Shown here: positions 28,000-36,482 of the stretch, piece after piece | Numbering within the stretch: the first letter of the stretch is position 1 | How the letters are laid out: each line of letters begins with the position of its first letter | DNA from: an uncultured Clostridium sp. | GTDB taxonomy: Bacteria; Bacillota; Clostridia; Clostridiales; Clostridiaceae | DNA length: 64,000 bases | Direction: 5' to 3' | Assembly (NCBI GenBank): GCA_900540255.1 | Contig: UQFE01000015.1 | Coordinates: forward strand, 1-64,000 | Notes under the pieces: generated by a model | Told to the model about the DNA's origin: nothing | Database searches by the model: none | Seen by the model: only the letters and a program-made list of their open reading frames with translations | Made by a program: the position numbers and the translations under genes

Positions 28000-28479
28000 T
28001 TATTCCTTAATTTTTCTAATAACATCTTCAACTATTTCATCTGGAACTAATCCATTTATTTTACCACCAAACTTAGCAACTTGTTTAACCGATGATGAAC
28101 TTAAAAAAGAATTTGCAGCTGATGTAGTCATAAATAATGTTTCTACCTCATTATCAAGTTGTGAATTCATAAGTGCCATTTGGAACTCATACTCGAAATC
28201 AGTTACTGCTCTTAACCCCTTTAGTATAACCTTTGCTTCATATTCTTTTGCTAAATCTACTAAAAGACCATTAAAACTAACAACTTCAACATTAGGCAAA
28301 TGTTGTGTTACTCTTTTTATAAGTTCAACTCTTTCTTTAATAGAAAATAATCCAACTTTATCAATATTAACAAGTACTCCAACTATTAATTTATCAAAAA
28401 CCTTGGCTCCTCTTGTAATAATATCTAAGTGACCATTAGTTATTGGGTCAAAACTTCCCGGATAAATTGCTACTCTCAT
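28000..28479 (-). CDS. coaD: Phosphopantetheine adenylyltransferase
   Basis: CoaD makes dephospho-CoA in the fourth step of coenzyme A synthesis. The 159 residues show [17 protein letters not shown] with the TNGH nucleotidyltransferase motif at 14-17, [16 protein letters not shown] near 86, and [11 protein letters not shown] near 125, all diagnostic. It follows rsmD by 15 bp, the standard bacterial pairing. coaBC is elsewhere in the window (46202-47389). Confidence 0.97.
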   Translation of the reverse strand: MRVAIYPGSFDPITNGHLDIITRGAKVFDKLIVGVLVNIDKVGLFSIKERVELIKRVTQHLPNVEVVSFNGLLVDLAKEYEAKVILKGLRAVTDFEYEFQMALMNSQLDNEVETLFMTTSAANSFLSSSSVKQVAKFGGKINGLVPDEIVEDVIRKIKE

Positions 28480-28494
28480 ATTCCTCTCCCCAAG

Positions 28495-29046
28495 TTAATT
28501 TTTTTTATAATAACATACAGTTGTATTGCCATACTTTTTAGATTTATATAACTTTATACTACCATATCCTTCATAAATTTCTTCTATAGAATCTATTTTT
28601 GTAACTATAATACCGTCTTCACTTAACATTTTATTTTCTTCTATGATTTTCATTGCCTCAGGAATCATTTCTTTACAATAAGGTGGATCAATAAATATAA
28701 CATCCATAACCTTTCCCTTTTTGGCTAAATCTCTTAACACATCATATGAATCCTTATTTAAAGGAAAACAAAAATCATCAAACTTTAAATTTTTAACATT
28801 TTCCTTTAATAAAGGAAACGTTACAGCACTTTTGTCTACTAAATAAATTTCCTTTGCACCTCTACTTGCTGCTTCTAATCCTAAACTTCCTGTTCCAGCA
28901 AATACATCAATTACTACTGCATCTAATAAATAATTTTGTATAGTGCTAAACATTGCTTCTTTAACTCTATCTAAAGTAGGTCTAGTTTCCATAGTCGCTG
29001 GAGGTATTAATTTACGTCCTCTTGCTTTTCCTGCTATAATTCTCAT
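28495..29046 (-). CDS. rsmD: 16S rRNA (guanine-966-N2)-methyltransferase RsmD
   Basis: RsmD methylates G966 in the 30S head. The 183-residue protein has the expected length, with MRIIAGKARGRKL at the start, the SAM-binding DVFAGTGSLG at 47-56, and the catalytic FIDPPY at 118-123. GGAGGAAAT precedes the ATG. It lies between recG and coaD in the order found across Clostridia. Confidence 0.95.
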   Translation of the reverse strand: MRIIAGKARGRKLIPPATMETRPTLDRVKEAMFSTIQNYLLDAVVIDVFAGTGSLGLEAASRGAKEIYLVDKSAVTFPLLKENVKNLKFDDFCFPLNKDSYDVLRDLAKKGKVMDVIFIDPPYCKEMIPEAMKIIEENKMLSEDGIIVTKIDSIEEIYEGYGSIKLYKSKKYGNTTVCYYKKN

Positions 29047-29164
29047 TTAATTTCCTCCTTTGTCATTAACATTATAATTCTAACATATAATTAATTTATT
29101 AACAATTTTTTTATTATCTTTATAATAAGACTCACAATATTTTAACTTACCCCTTATCCATTTT

Positions 29165-29208
29165 GTCGAATGAGTAAGTTCACCTTGCCAAATTAAAATT
29201 TGGAGGTT
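29165..29208 (+). repeat. 44-bp direct repeat, first copy
   Basis: The unit runs GTCGAATGAGTAAGTTCACC through the palindrome CCAAATTAAAATTTGG to GGTT. An almost identical unit starts 70 bp further on, with one mismatch at the fifth base. The unit ends in a ribosome-site-like GGAGG, and on the plus strand an ATG follows seven bases later, opening a nine-codon frame (MKLLLSSVG) that stops in the second copy. Confidence 0.85.
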
Positions 29209-29234
29209 ATATTATGAAACTCCTCCTCTCTTCG

Positions 29235-29278
29235 GTCGGATGAGTAAGTTCACCTTGCCAAATTAAAATTTGGAGGTT
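29235..29278 (+). repeat. 44-bp direct repeat, second copy
   Basis: GTCGGATGAGTAAGTTCACC to the final GGTT repeats the unit at 29165-29208 with a single base change. It ends four bases before the recG stop codon (29282-29284). On the minus strand both copies contain a CCAAATTTTAATTTGG hairpin but lack a clear T run, so they are poor terminators for recG. Confidence 0.85.
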
Positions 29279-29281
29279 CAC

Positions 29282-31312
29282 TTAATTAAAGCAAATATAC
29301 TTGCTCCATCTTTCTAAAGAATTTTTAATTTCTTTGCAGAACTCAACTTTTTCTGGCTCATTTGAGTCAAGCAAAAGCTTTGCTTCACTTTTAGCACATC
29401 TTAATATATTCATATCATCATATATGTTAGCTAAAATAAACTCTTCATCTCCACTTTGCCTTCTTCCAAACATTTCTCCTGAGCCTCTTAATTTCAAATC
29501 TTCTTCTGAAATATAAAATCCATCAGTAGATGATGTCATTATTTCCATTCTTTTTTTAGTATTTTCACTTTTTGCTTTTGCAATTAAGAAACAATAAGAT
29601 TCATAGCTACCTCTGCCAACTCTTCCTCTTAACTGATGTAATTGAGCAAGACCAAATCTTTCAGCATTTTCAATTATCATAACTGAAGCATTAGGCACAT
29701 TAACACCAACTTCAATAACTGTAGTTGAAATTATTGCTTTAGTTTCATTTTTCTTAAATCTTTCTATTATTTCATCCTTTTCCTTTGGCTTCATCTTACC
29801 ATGAAGAATTTCAATTGGAATTCCTCTAAACATTCCATGACTTAATTCATTATAAAGTTTTTCAACAGAATTTAACTTATTATCTTCATCTTCCTCAATT
29901 AAAGGGCATACTATATAAACCTGTCTTCCTTTATCTATTTCATCTAAAGCTAAATCATATGCAGAATTTCTTTCATTTTCATTAAAAAATCTTGTATCAA
30001 TAGGTTTTCTTCCTGGTGGAAGCTGATCTATTGCTGATATATCTAAATCTGAATAAACATATAAAGCAAGTGTTCTTGGAATAGGTGTAGCTGTCATTAC
30101 CATTACATCTGGTCTTCTTCCTTTATTAATAAGCCTACTTCTTTGTTCAACTCCAAATCTATGCTGCTCATCAGTAATTACTAATCCTAAGTTTTTAAAA
30201 TCTACATCTTCTTGAATTAAAGCATGAGTTCCAATAACAATAAGCGGTTCATCAGTGCTAATAAGCTCCTTAATACGTCTTTTTTCCTTCATTGGAGTAC
30301 TTCCTGTCAATAATTCTATATGTATATTAAAAGGCTCTAATAATTTTTTTGCTTCTAAATAATGCTGATTAGCTAATATTTCTGTTGGTACCATTAATGT
30401 AGCTTGATACCTATTTTTAACTACATTAAACATTGCAATTAATGCAACTACTGTTTTGCCACTTCCAACATCACCTTGTACAAGCCTATTCATTGGCCAA
30501 GGACTTTTTTGATCTCTTAATATTTCTCTTACAACCCTTGTTTGTGCCTCTGTTAACCTATAAGGAAGTGCCATCTTTAAATCCCTTAATTCATCTACTA
30601 ATTTAAATTCAATACCATTTTTAGTTCTTAAATTCTTTTTTAACATTAAAAGCTTCATTGAATAAGTAAAAAGCTCTTGAAATTTTAATCTGTTAATTGC
30701 AAGCTCAAGTTCCCTTTTCCCACTAGGAAAATGTATACTTTTAATTGCAAAATCTAAGCTAGTCATTTTATATTTTTCTAATAAATATTTAGGTAAATTA
30801 TCATTAATAGTAATTTGTTCTAAACAATTTCCTATAAGCTTTATTAAAATTTTATCGCTTAACTCACCTTTTAAACTATACTTAGGAACTATTTCATTTT
30901 CTTTTGCAAGTTTAACTCCTATAATTGGATTAATAACTTCTAATCTATTAGCTACCCTTTTAAACTTTCCCATTAAATCATAGCTTTGCCCTATTTTAAA
31001 TGTATTTTTGATAAATCCTTGATTAAACCATTTTGCTAAAACCAAATTTCCTAAATAATTAAGCCTAATTGTAGTTAATACTTTTCCTGTTTTAGTTCTT
31101 ACATCCCTATCTATTCCAACACAAATACAAGATAAAACCTGTTTATCTTCTTTATCAATTTCATTAAATGGAATATTGCTTCTTAAAAATTCATAATCTC
31201 TTGGAAAATATAAAAGTAAATCTAAAATTGAAAATATGCCACATTTATTTAATTTTTCTAAAAGCTTAGGACCAACTCCCTTTAAGCATTTTACATCTTG
31301 TGATATATCCAT
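29282..31312 (-). CDS. recG: ATP-dependent DNA helicase RecG
   Basis: RecG remodels stalled forks and branched DNA. At 676 residues it has the usual length: an N-terminal wedge (OB) domain (about 55-150), helicase motif I GDVGSGKTVVAL near 285, DEQHRFG near 382, TATPIPRTLAL near 410, and the C-terminal AQLHQLRGRVGRG block followed by the TRG motif. It precedes rsmD and follows fakA. Its 3' flank carries the direct repeat pair. Confidence 0.97.
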   Translation of the reverse strand: MDISQDVKCLKGVGPKLLEKLNKCGIFSILDLLLYFPRDYEFLRSNIPFNEIDKEDKQVLSCICVGIDRDVRTKTGKVLTTIRLNYLGNLVLAKWFNQGFIKNTFKIGQSYDLMGKFKRVANRLEVINPIIGVKLAKENEIVPKYSLKGELSDKILIKLIGNCLEQITINDNLPKYLLEKYKMTSLDFAIKSIHFPSGKRELELAINRLKFQELFTYSMKLLMLKKNLRTKNGIEFKLVDELRDLKMALPYRLTEAQTRVVREILRDQKSPWPMNRLVQGDVGSGKTVVALIAMFNVVKNRYQATLMVPTEILANQHYLEAKKLLEPFNIHIELLTGSTPMKEKRRIKELISTDEPLIVIGTHALIQEDVDFKNLGLVITDEQHRFGVEQRSRLINKGRRPDVMVMTATPIPRTLALYVYSDLDISAIDQLPPGRKPIDTRFFNENERNSAYDLALDEIDKGRQVYIVCPLIEEDEDNKLNSVEKLYNELSHGMFRGIPIEILHGKMKPKEKDEIIERFKKNETKAIISTTVIEVGVNVPNASVMIIENAERFGLAQLHQLRGRVGRGSYESYCFLIAKAKSENTKKRMEIMTSSTDGFYISEEDLKLRGSGEMFGRRQSGDEEFILANIYDDMNILRCAKSEAKLLLDSNEPEKVEFCKEIKNSLERWSKYICFN

Positions 31313-31413
31313 AACACTTCTCCAATCTGTTAAATTACAACTATAATTCTTTTAATTATAAACAATTATAATAAAATCATAAATACAATTTTATTATAAT
31401 TTTACATAAAAAT

Positions 31414-31448
31414 AAAGTACAAGAAGACTTTGTATCTCCTTGCACTTT
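31414..31448 (-). terminator. Terminator of the Asp23-fakA transcript
   Basis: On the minus strand AAAGTGCAAG pairs with CTTGTACTTT (one G-T pair) and is followed by ATTTTTATG. It lies five bases past the fakA stop codon. Confidence 0.75.
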
Positions 31449-31453
31449 AAAAA

Positions 31454-33100
31454 TTATTCTACAGCCATTATGAAGTAGTATAAAGGTTGATCTCCCTTGT
31501 ACATTTGGATATCACAATCTTCATACTTTTCTTCTAATTTTTCTGTAAATTCTTCTATTTTATTTTCATCTACATCTTTGCCATAAAAAATAGTTATAAG
31601 CTCACTATCTTCATCAACCATAGATTCTAATATTCCTTCTGCTACAGTAAAATAATCATCTCCAACCTTATTGATTTTACCTTCAATAAGACCTAACATG
31701 TTACCTTCTTTAATTTCAATTCCATCCATTTCAGTATCTCTAACTGCATAAGTTACAGAACCTGTCTTAACAAGTTCTAATGCTTCCATTAAAGCTGCTT
31801 CATTTTCATCTACTTCATGTTCTGAGTTAAACATTGTTATACAAGTTATTCCTTGTGGAATGCTCTTAGTTGGTATAACTCTAACATCTTTATCTGATAT
31901 TTCAGCTGCTTGAGTTGCTGCCATAATAATATTTTTATTATTAGGTAAAATAAATATATGATCTGCATTTAACTTAGAAATACATTCCATCATGTCTTGG
32001 GTAGATGGATTCATTGTTTGACCACCTTCAATAACATAATCAACACCTAAATCTTTAAGAACATGAGTTATTCCTTCACCCATTGCAACAGAAATAAATG
32101 CATATTTTTTCTTTTCAACTGCTACTTCTGCTTTTGCTTGTTCTTCTGCAATTTTTTGTTGCTCTTCTTTAGAAGTTAAAAGTTCTCTATGCTCTTCTCT
32201 CATATTATCTATTTTAATTTTAGATAATTCTCCTACAGCTACTGCCTTAGATAAAACTAATCCAGGATCATTTGTATGGATATGTACTTTAATAACATCA
32301 TCATATCCAACCACTATCATAGAATCTCCAAATGGTTCTATTTCATTTTGGAAAGCCTTTGCCTTAGAAGCATCTCCTAATATTATAAATTCTGTACAGT
32401 ATCCAAATTTAATATCAATTTCTTCTGTACCTTGTGCATTTGTTCCTGTTGAATTTCCAGCTGCAATATCTTTTATTTCAGCTTTTATTCCATCTTTTAA
32501 TGCATCATGCATTCCTTGTAATATGATATATAATCCCATACCACCAGAATCTACAACTTTTGCTTTTTTAAGTGCAGGTAAAAGTTCTGGAGTTTTATCA
32601 AGCATTATTTTTGCTTCTAAAACAACTTCATTTAAAAGTTCAACTATATCAGTCTTATTACTTTTTATAGCTCCTTCTGAAGCAGCTCTTATTACAGAAA
32701 GAATTGTACCTTCTGTTGGTTTCATAACAGCTTTATAAGCTGCTTTACTTCCCTCAGCAAAAGCATTTGCTAACTCAACGCTATCTACACTAGTTTTTCC
32801 TTCTAATCCTTTAGAAATCCCTCTAAGTATTTGAGATAATATAACACCTGAGTTACCTCTTGCTCCCATTAAAGCACCTTTAGCTAACTTCTTAGAAGTT
32901 TCACCTATAGATTCTGAATTTAAGTTTTCTATTTCTTTAACTGCCGCTTTAAATGTCATAGACATATTTGTCCCTGTATCACCATCTGGTACAGGAAATA
33001 CATTTAAAGCATTAACAAAATCACTTTCTTCCAGTAATCTATTACTAGCATTAACAACCATATTATAAAAATCATGGCCGTTTATTCTATCATATTTCAT
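31454..33100 (-). CDS. fakA: DAK2-domain fatty acid kinase (FakA/YloV family)
   Basis: FakA phosphorylates fatty acids bound to FakB proteins so that they enter phospholipid synthesis. The 548 residues carry an N-terminal DhaL-type kinase domain (about 1-200, with PVPDGDTGTNM at 36-46 and GARGNSGVILSQILRG near 95) and a C-terminal FakB-like, DegV-related region (about 330-548). It follows an Asp23-family gene by 11 bp, as in Bacillus (yloU-yloV). The reaction product is the substrate type used by PlsY, linking it to plsX in the window. Confidence 0.92.
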   Translation of the reverse strand: MKYDRINGHDFYNMVVNASNRLLEESDFVNALNVFPVPDGDTGTNMSMTFKAAVKEIENLNSESIGETSKKLAKGALMGARGNSGVILSQILRGISKGLEGKTSVDSVELANAFAEGSKAAYKAVMKPTEGTILSVIRAASEGAIKSNKTDIVELLNEVVLEAKIMLDKTPELLPALKKAKVVDSGGMGLYIILQGMHDALKDGIKAEIKDIAAGNSTGTNAQGTEEIDIKFGYCTEFIILGDASKAKAFQNEIEPFGDSMIVVGYDDVIKVHIHTNDPGLVLSKAVAVGELSKIKIDNMREEHRELLTSKEEQQKIAEEQAKAEVAVEKKKYAFISVAMGEGITHVLKDLGVDYVIEGGQTMNPSTQDMMECISKLNADHIFILPNNKNIIMAATQAAEISDKDVRVIPTKSIPQGITCITMFNSEHEVDENEAALMEALELVKTGSVTYAVRDTEMDGIEIKEGNMLGLIEGKINKVGDDYFTVAEGILESMVDEDSELITIFYGKDVDENKIEEFTEKLEEKYEDCDIQMYKGDQPLYYFIMAVE

Positions 33101-33111
33101 TTTGTTCCCTC

Positions 33112-33462
33112 CTAGACTCTAACCGCTTGAACATTAACCGTAACTGAAGCAACCTTTAGTCCAGTATAATTTTCAACACTATAACGTACCTTTTGAATAA
33201 TATTATTAGCTATTACAGAAATTTTAGTCCCATATTCAACCATTATAGATAATTCAATTATTAATTTATCATCATCATTAAAATTTAATTTAACACCCTT
33301 ACTTAAATTTTCAATTCTCATTAACTCCCATAAACCTTCTGTAGCATTTTTAGACACCATACCAACAACACCATAACATTCCATTGTTGATAATCCTACT
33401 ATTTTTGCTAATACCTCTTCAGAATAGTGTATACTTCCTAGGTCATTTGAATATCCTACCAT
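33112..33462 (-). CDS. Asp23/Gls24 family protein (YloU)
   Basis: This family is small and membrane- or envelope-associated, and responds to alkaline stress in staphylococci; its function is not settled. The 116-residue protein starts MVGYSNDLGSIHYSEEVLAKIVG. It shows alternating beta/helix structure with TMECYGVVGM and GLKVASVTVNVQAVRV at the end. I start at the ATG at 33462 behind AAGGAGG; a longer in-frame reading lacks a site. It is directly before fakA and divergent from rpmB. Confidence 0.88.
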   Translation of the reverse strand: MVGYSNDLGSIHYSEEVLAKIVGLSTMECYGVVGMVSKNATEGLWELMRIENLSKGVKLNFNDDDKLIIELSIMVEYGTKISVIANNIIQKVRYSVENYTGLKVASVTVNVQAVRV

Positions 33463-33596
33463 ACAAATTCCTCCTTTATATCTTTCCATATAAAACATTG
33501 TATATTAGTTACCATATTAATTCAAGTTAATTTATCCTTTTCGCGCTTCATTTACCATGATATTATAATTTTTTTAAATATTTTTTTCAAATAATC

Positions 33597-33626
33597 TTGC
33601 ATTTTTAATATAAGTTATGTTAAAAT
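33597..33626 (+). promoter_or_regulatory. Promoter of rpmB
   Basis: TTGCAT (33597-33602) and TAAAAT (33621-33626) are 18 bp apart with TG before the -10. They lie about 55 bp before the GTG start of rpmB. Confidence 0.6.
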
Positions 33627-33681
33627 CTATTTTGTCCTATTGAAGAGAAATTATCTTCATACAATAAGGAGGTGTTTTCAA

Positions 33682-33873
33682 GTGGCAAGAAGATGCGAAG
33701 TTTGTAACAAAGGTGTAGTATCTGGAACTCAATACTCACACTCACATCGTCAATCTAAGAGAACTTGGGCTCCTAACATAAAGAGAGTAAAGGCTTTAGT
33801 TAACGGAACACCAAAAACTGTTCACGTTTGTACAAGATGTCTTAGATCTGGTAAAGTTGAAAGAGCAATATAA
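33682..33873 (+). CDS. rpmB: 50S ribosomal protein L28 (zinc-binding form)
   Basis: The 63-residue protein reads ARRCEVCNKGVVSGTQYSHS and continues with KRTWAPNIKRVKAL, the L28 core. It has two cysteine pairs, CEVC and CTRC, making it the zinc-binding form. The start is GTG at 33682 behind AAGGAGGTG; reading further upstream would add 14 residues with no family match. It is a single-gene plus-strand unit with its own promoter and terminator, divergent from the Asp23-fakA pair. Confidence 0.96.
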   Translation: MARRCEVCNKGVVSGTQYSHSHRQSKRTWAPNIKRVKALVNGTPKTVHVCTRCLRSGKVERAI

Positions 33874-33883
33874 GTTCAAATAG

Positions 33884-33916
33884 AAAATGCAATTGATTAA
33901 ATCAATTGCATTTTTT
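33884..33916 (+). terminator. Terminator of rpmB
   Basis: AAAATGCAATTGAT and ATCAATTGCATTTT form a perfect 14-bp stem around a TAA loop and continue into a T run. It also faces the 3' side of spoVM on the other strand and may serve both. Confidence 0.9.
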
Positions 33917-33979
33917 ATTTTACTAAATTTTAATAATCCATACTTTTAATAATAACAAGTTATTTATTTTTCATATGTA

Positions 33980-34051
33980 CTATTTCTTTCTAGTAAAAAA
34001 TTTTATAATTGATGATAAAAATTTAGGTAACTTAATTGCTACTATCTTCAT
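33980..34051 (-). CDS. spoVM: Stage V sporulation protein M (SpoVM)
   Basis: A 23-residue peptide, MKIVAIKLPKFLSSIIKFFT plus RKK, matches SpoVM, whose Bacillus form begins with MKFYTIKLPKFL. SpoVM is an amphipathic helix that recognises the curved outer forespore membrane and anchors SpoIVA, whose gene is also in this window. The proline at position 9 and the K-L-P-K-F-L core are present. GGAGGG lies seven bases before the ATG. It lies between rpmB and thiN, as in Bacillus. It is easily missed because of its size. Confidence 0.93.
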   Translation of the reverse strand: MKIVAIKLPKFLSSIIKFFTRKK

Positions 34052-34127
34052 ATATTTTCCCTCCATTCACTAGCTTTATATTAAAAACTAAGAATGTAAT
34101 TTTATTTTAAAATAAAATACACCACTC

Positions 34128-34173
34128 CTTACTACTCATTCTATGCAGTAAAATATAAAGTGGTGCATAATTT
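34128..34173 (-). terminator. Possible terminator behind thiN
   Basis: On the minus strand CACCACT pairs with AGTGGTG across a 30-base, weakly folded loop, followed by ATTTTATTTT. It lies between thiN and spoVM; the long loop makes it uncertain. Confidence 0.4.
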
Positions 34174-34190
34174 TAAAAAATTTTTTTATT

Positions 34191-34829
34191 TTAATCTTTT
34201 GAAAACATAACTAATAAATTGCCATTAGAAACTTCTATGTTTATTTCATTTGAATTAAATTCATTTGAAACAGTTCTTGAGTCTCCAACTTTTAATTTAT
34301 ACTTATCTAATGTATATTTTGCATCTTTAATTGTAAATTCCTTAATTTCTTCATTATATGCTAAAAATGATATATATTTATATTCATCATCACTATAAAT
34401 TTTAAAATTTGAATTCACTAAAAAAACCTTATTTCTATCATCTATTATTTGCGCTCTAACACCCTTATTTAAAGCATTTAATAATAATCCTAAATTACCT
34501 AATGTATGATCTAATCTTTTCCCTGTAGACCCTAAAAAATAAATTTCACTTGCTTTTTTTGATATTGCTAATTCAAAAGCTTCTTCTGAATCAGTAAAAT
34601 CTTTTTCGCAATTATACTTATATTTTACTGCTCCAAGATTCTCTAATTTTTTTATTACTTCAGCCTTAGAGGAATCAAAATCACCAACTATGTATTGAGG
34701 AGTTATATTTAAATCATAAAGATAATTGCAACCTTTATCTACTCCTATTATTAGTTCACAAGAACTTGCATACTTTCTTATAACTTCATCTTTTGGCTTT
34801 TCTCCTCCAGACATTATTAAACATTTCAT
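34191..34829 (-). CDS. thiN: Thiamine diphosphokinase
   Basis: ThiN transfers diphosphate from ATP to thiamine, making the cofactor. The 212 residues show the family pattern: ELIIGVDKGCNYLYDLNITPQYIVGDFDS near 27-52, then KDFTDSEEAFELA near 80, and GSTGKRLDHTLGNLGLL near 100. The end forms the small thiamine-binding beta domain. It overlaps the series rsgA-rpe-thiN with four bases between rpe and thiN, so all three are one operon. Confidence 0.93.
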   Translation of the reverse strand: MKCLIMSGGEKPKDEVIRKYASSCELIIGVDKGCNYLYDLNITPQYIVGDFDSSKAEVIKKLENLGAVKYKYNCEKDFTDSEEAFELAISKKASEIYFLGSTGKRLDHTLGNLGLLLNALNKGVRAQIIDDRNKVFLVNSNFKIYSDDEYKYISFLAYNEEIKEFTIKDAKYTLDKYKLKVGDSRTVSNEFNSNEINIEVSNGNLLVMFSKD

Positions 34830-34832
34830 TTA

Positions 34833-35480
34833 TTACCCTCTTAATGATTTAATATTTTCTTCAATATCTCCGCCATTAAATATAGCAGAACCTGCTACAA
34901 TTACATTTGCTCCAGCTTCAATAACATCTTTTACATTATCCTTGCCTACACCACCGTCTACTTGAATTAATATATTTTCATTTCCTGCTTTAATCGCCAT
35001 TTCTTTAACTTCTTTAATTTTATCTAAAGAATATGGTATAAAACTTTGTCCTCCAAAGCCTGGATTTACAGACATTATTAAAACCATATCTAAATTAGCT
35101 ATTATATTTTTTAATACACAAACTGGAGTTGCAGGATTCAATGCTACTGCAGCCTTTACTCCCTTTGATTTAATATATTGTATAGCCCTGTCTAAATGCT
35201 TTTCTGCTTCATAATGTAAAGTAATTATATCTGCTCCTGCATCAATAAATCCATCTATATATCTTTGTGGATTATTAATCATTAAATGAACATCAAAAAC
35301 CTTGTTTGTTTTATTTCTAATTGCTTTTATTACAGGCATCCCAAATGTTATATTTGGTACAAATTCTCCATCCATTACATCTATATGAATAAAATCTGCT
35401 CCTGCATCATTAAGCTTTATTACTTCTTCGCCTAATTTTGAAAAATCTGCTGATAATATTGATGGTGCTATTTTAATCAT
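34833..35480 (-). CDS. rpe: Ribulose-phosphate 3-epimerase
   Basis: Rpe interconverts ribulose 5-phosphate and xylulose 5-phosphate in the pentose phosphate pathway. The 215-residue TIM barrel starts [17 protein letters not shown], with [16 protein letters not shown] near 33-48, FDVHLMI near 63, [14 protein letters not shown] near 137 and VDGGV near 174. All known metal ligands and acids are present. The start overlaps the rsgA stop codon by one base. Confidence 0.97.
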   Translation of the reverse strand: MIKIAPSILSADFSKLGEEVIKLNDAGADFIHIDVMDGEFVPNITFGMPVIKAIRNKTNKVFDVHLMINNPQRYIDGFIDAGADIITLHYEAEKHLDRAIQYIKSKGVKAAVALNPATPVCVLKNIIANLDMVLIMSVNPGFGGQSFIPYSLDKIKEVKEMAIKAGNENILIQVDGGVGKDNVKDVIEAGANVIVAGSAIFNGGDIEENIKSLRG

Positions 35481-36343
35481 TAGTATTTCCTCCCATTCAT
35501 TATTTCTTGTAATGTTCTTATATAAAAGTCATATCTAACTTTATTAATCTTACCCTCTTCTACTGCCATTTTAACTGCACAACTAGGTTCCTTATAATGT
35601 GAGCATCCCCTAAACTTACATTGATTATTGTATTCTTCAAATTCTGGGAAGCAATATTTTAAATCATCCTTATCTATAAAAGTAACTTCCAATGTTGAGA
35701 AACCTGGTGTATCAACTATGTATCCATCTTGTACATCAATAAGTTCACTATGTCTTGTTGTATGTTTTCCTCTTCCTAATTTATCTGAAACTTCCCCTGT
35801 TTCCATGTAATATTTTTCAGTTAAGGTGTTTATAAGTGTTGATTTTCCAGCTCCTGATGGCCCACAAAGCACAGTTACATTCCCTTCTAACTTTTCATTT
35901 AATGCTTCAACACCAAGACCTTGTTTTGCATTAATAAACAACACTTCATAACCAATTGAATTAATTTTTTCCTTAACAATTTTTCTTTCTTCATCTGATA
36001 CTAAATCAACTTTATTTAAACATACAATTGCTTTTATATTATTATGTTCACATAATACTAAAAATCTGTTTAATAAATCATAATTAATATCAGGAGTTTT
36101 AATTGCAAAAACAACAAATGCTTGTGTTACATTAGCAACTGTAGGTCTGATAAGTTCACTTTTTCTTTCATGAATGTCACAAATAACACCTTTGCCATGC
36201 TCTACTACTATTTCTACGTCATCTCCAACAAGAGGCTTCATATCTCTATGTCTAAACTTTCCTCTTGCTTTGCACTCTATTAGTCCATCAGTAGTTTTTA
36301 CATAATAAAAACCACCAATTCCTTTGATTATTTTTCCTTTCAT
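35480..36343 (-). CDS. rsgA: Small ribosomal subunit biogenesis GTPase RsgA
   Basis: RsgA checks late 30S assembly. The 287 residues combine an N-terminal OB domain, a circularly permuted GTPase (NKVD near 105 precedes [12 protein letters not shown] near 160 and DTPGFSTL near 205) and a C-terminal zinc site ([14 protein letters not shown]). I start at the ATG at 36343 with GGAGGT just before; an in-frame extension of 14 codons lacks a ribosome site. It follows prkC and begins the rsgA-rpe-thiN series, as in Bacillus. Confidence 0.96.
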   Translation of the reverse strand: MKGKIIKGIGGFYYVKTTDGLIECKARGKFRHRDMKPLVGDDVEIVVEHGKGVICDIHERKSELIRPTVANVTQAFVVFAIKTPDINYDLLNRFLVLCEHNNIKAIVCLNKVDLVSDEERKIVKEKINSIGYEVLFINAKQGLGVEALNEKLEGNVTVLCGPSGAGKSTLINTLTEKYYMETGEVSDKLGRGKHTTRHSELIDVQDGYIVDTPGFSTLEVTFIDKDDLKYCFPEFEEYNNQCKFRGCSHYKEPSCAVKMAVEEGKINKVRYDFYIRTLQEIMNGRKY

Positions 36344-36426
36344 AGTACCTCCAAACATTTTACTCTTCTTAATAATAATAAACACTATTATTAAATAAAT
36401 GCAATATTTTATTTTATAAAATGAAA

Positions 36427-36462
36427 AAAAAGTGAAATTACATTATTGCAATCTCACTTTTT
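36427..36462 (-). terminator. Terminator of prkC
   Basis: On the minus strand AAAAAGTGAGATT pairs with AATTTCACTTTTT (one mismatch), loop about ten bases, followed by more T. It lies 20 bp past the prkC stop codon and separates the kinase from rsgA. Confidence 0.8.
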
Positions 36463-36482
36463 CATCATATTATCTATTAACA

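Noticed and set aside
29165..29278. CRISPR array
   Set aside because: Only two units with a 26-base gap, an internal palindrome and no cas genes; the 9-bp array in prkC is likewise coding.
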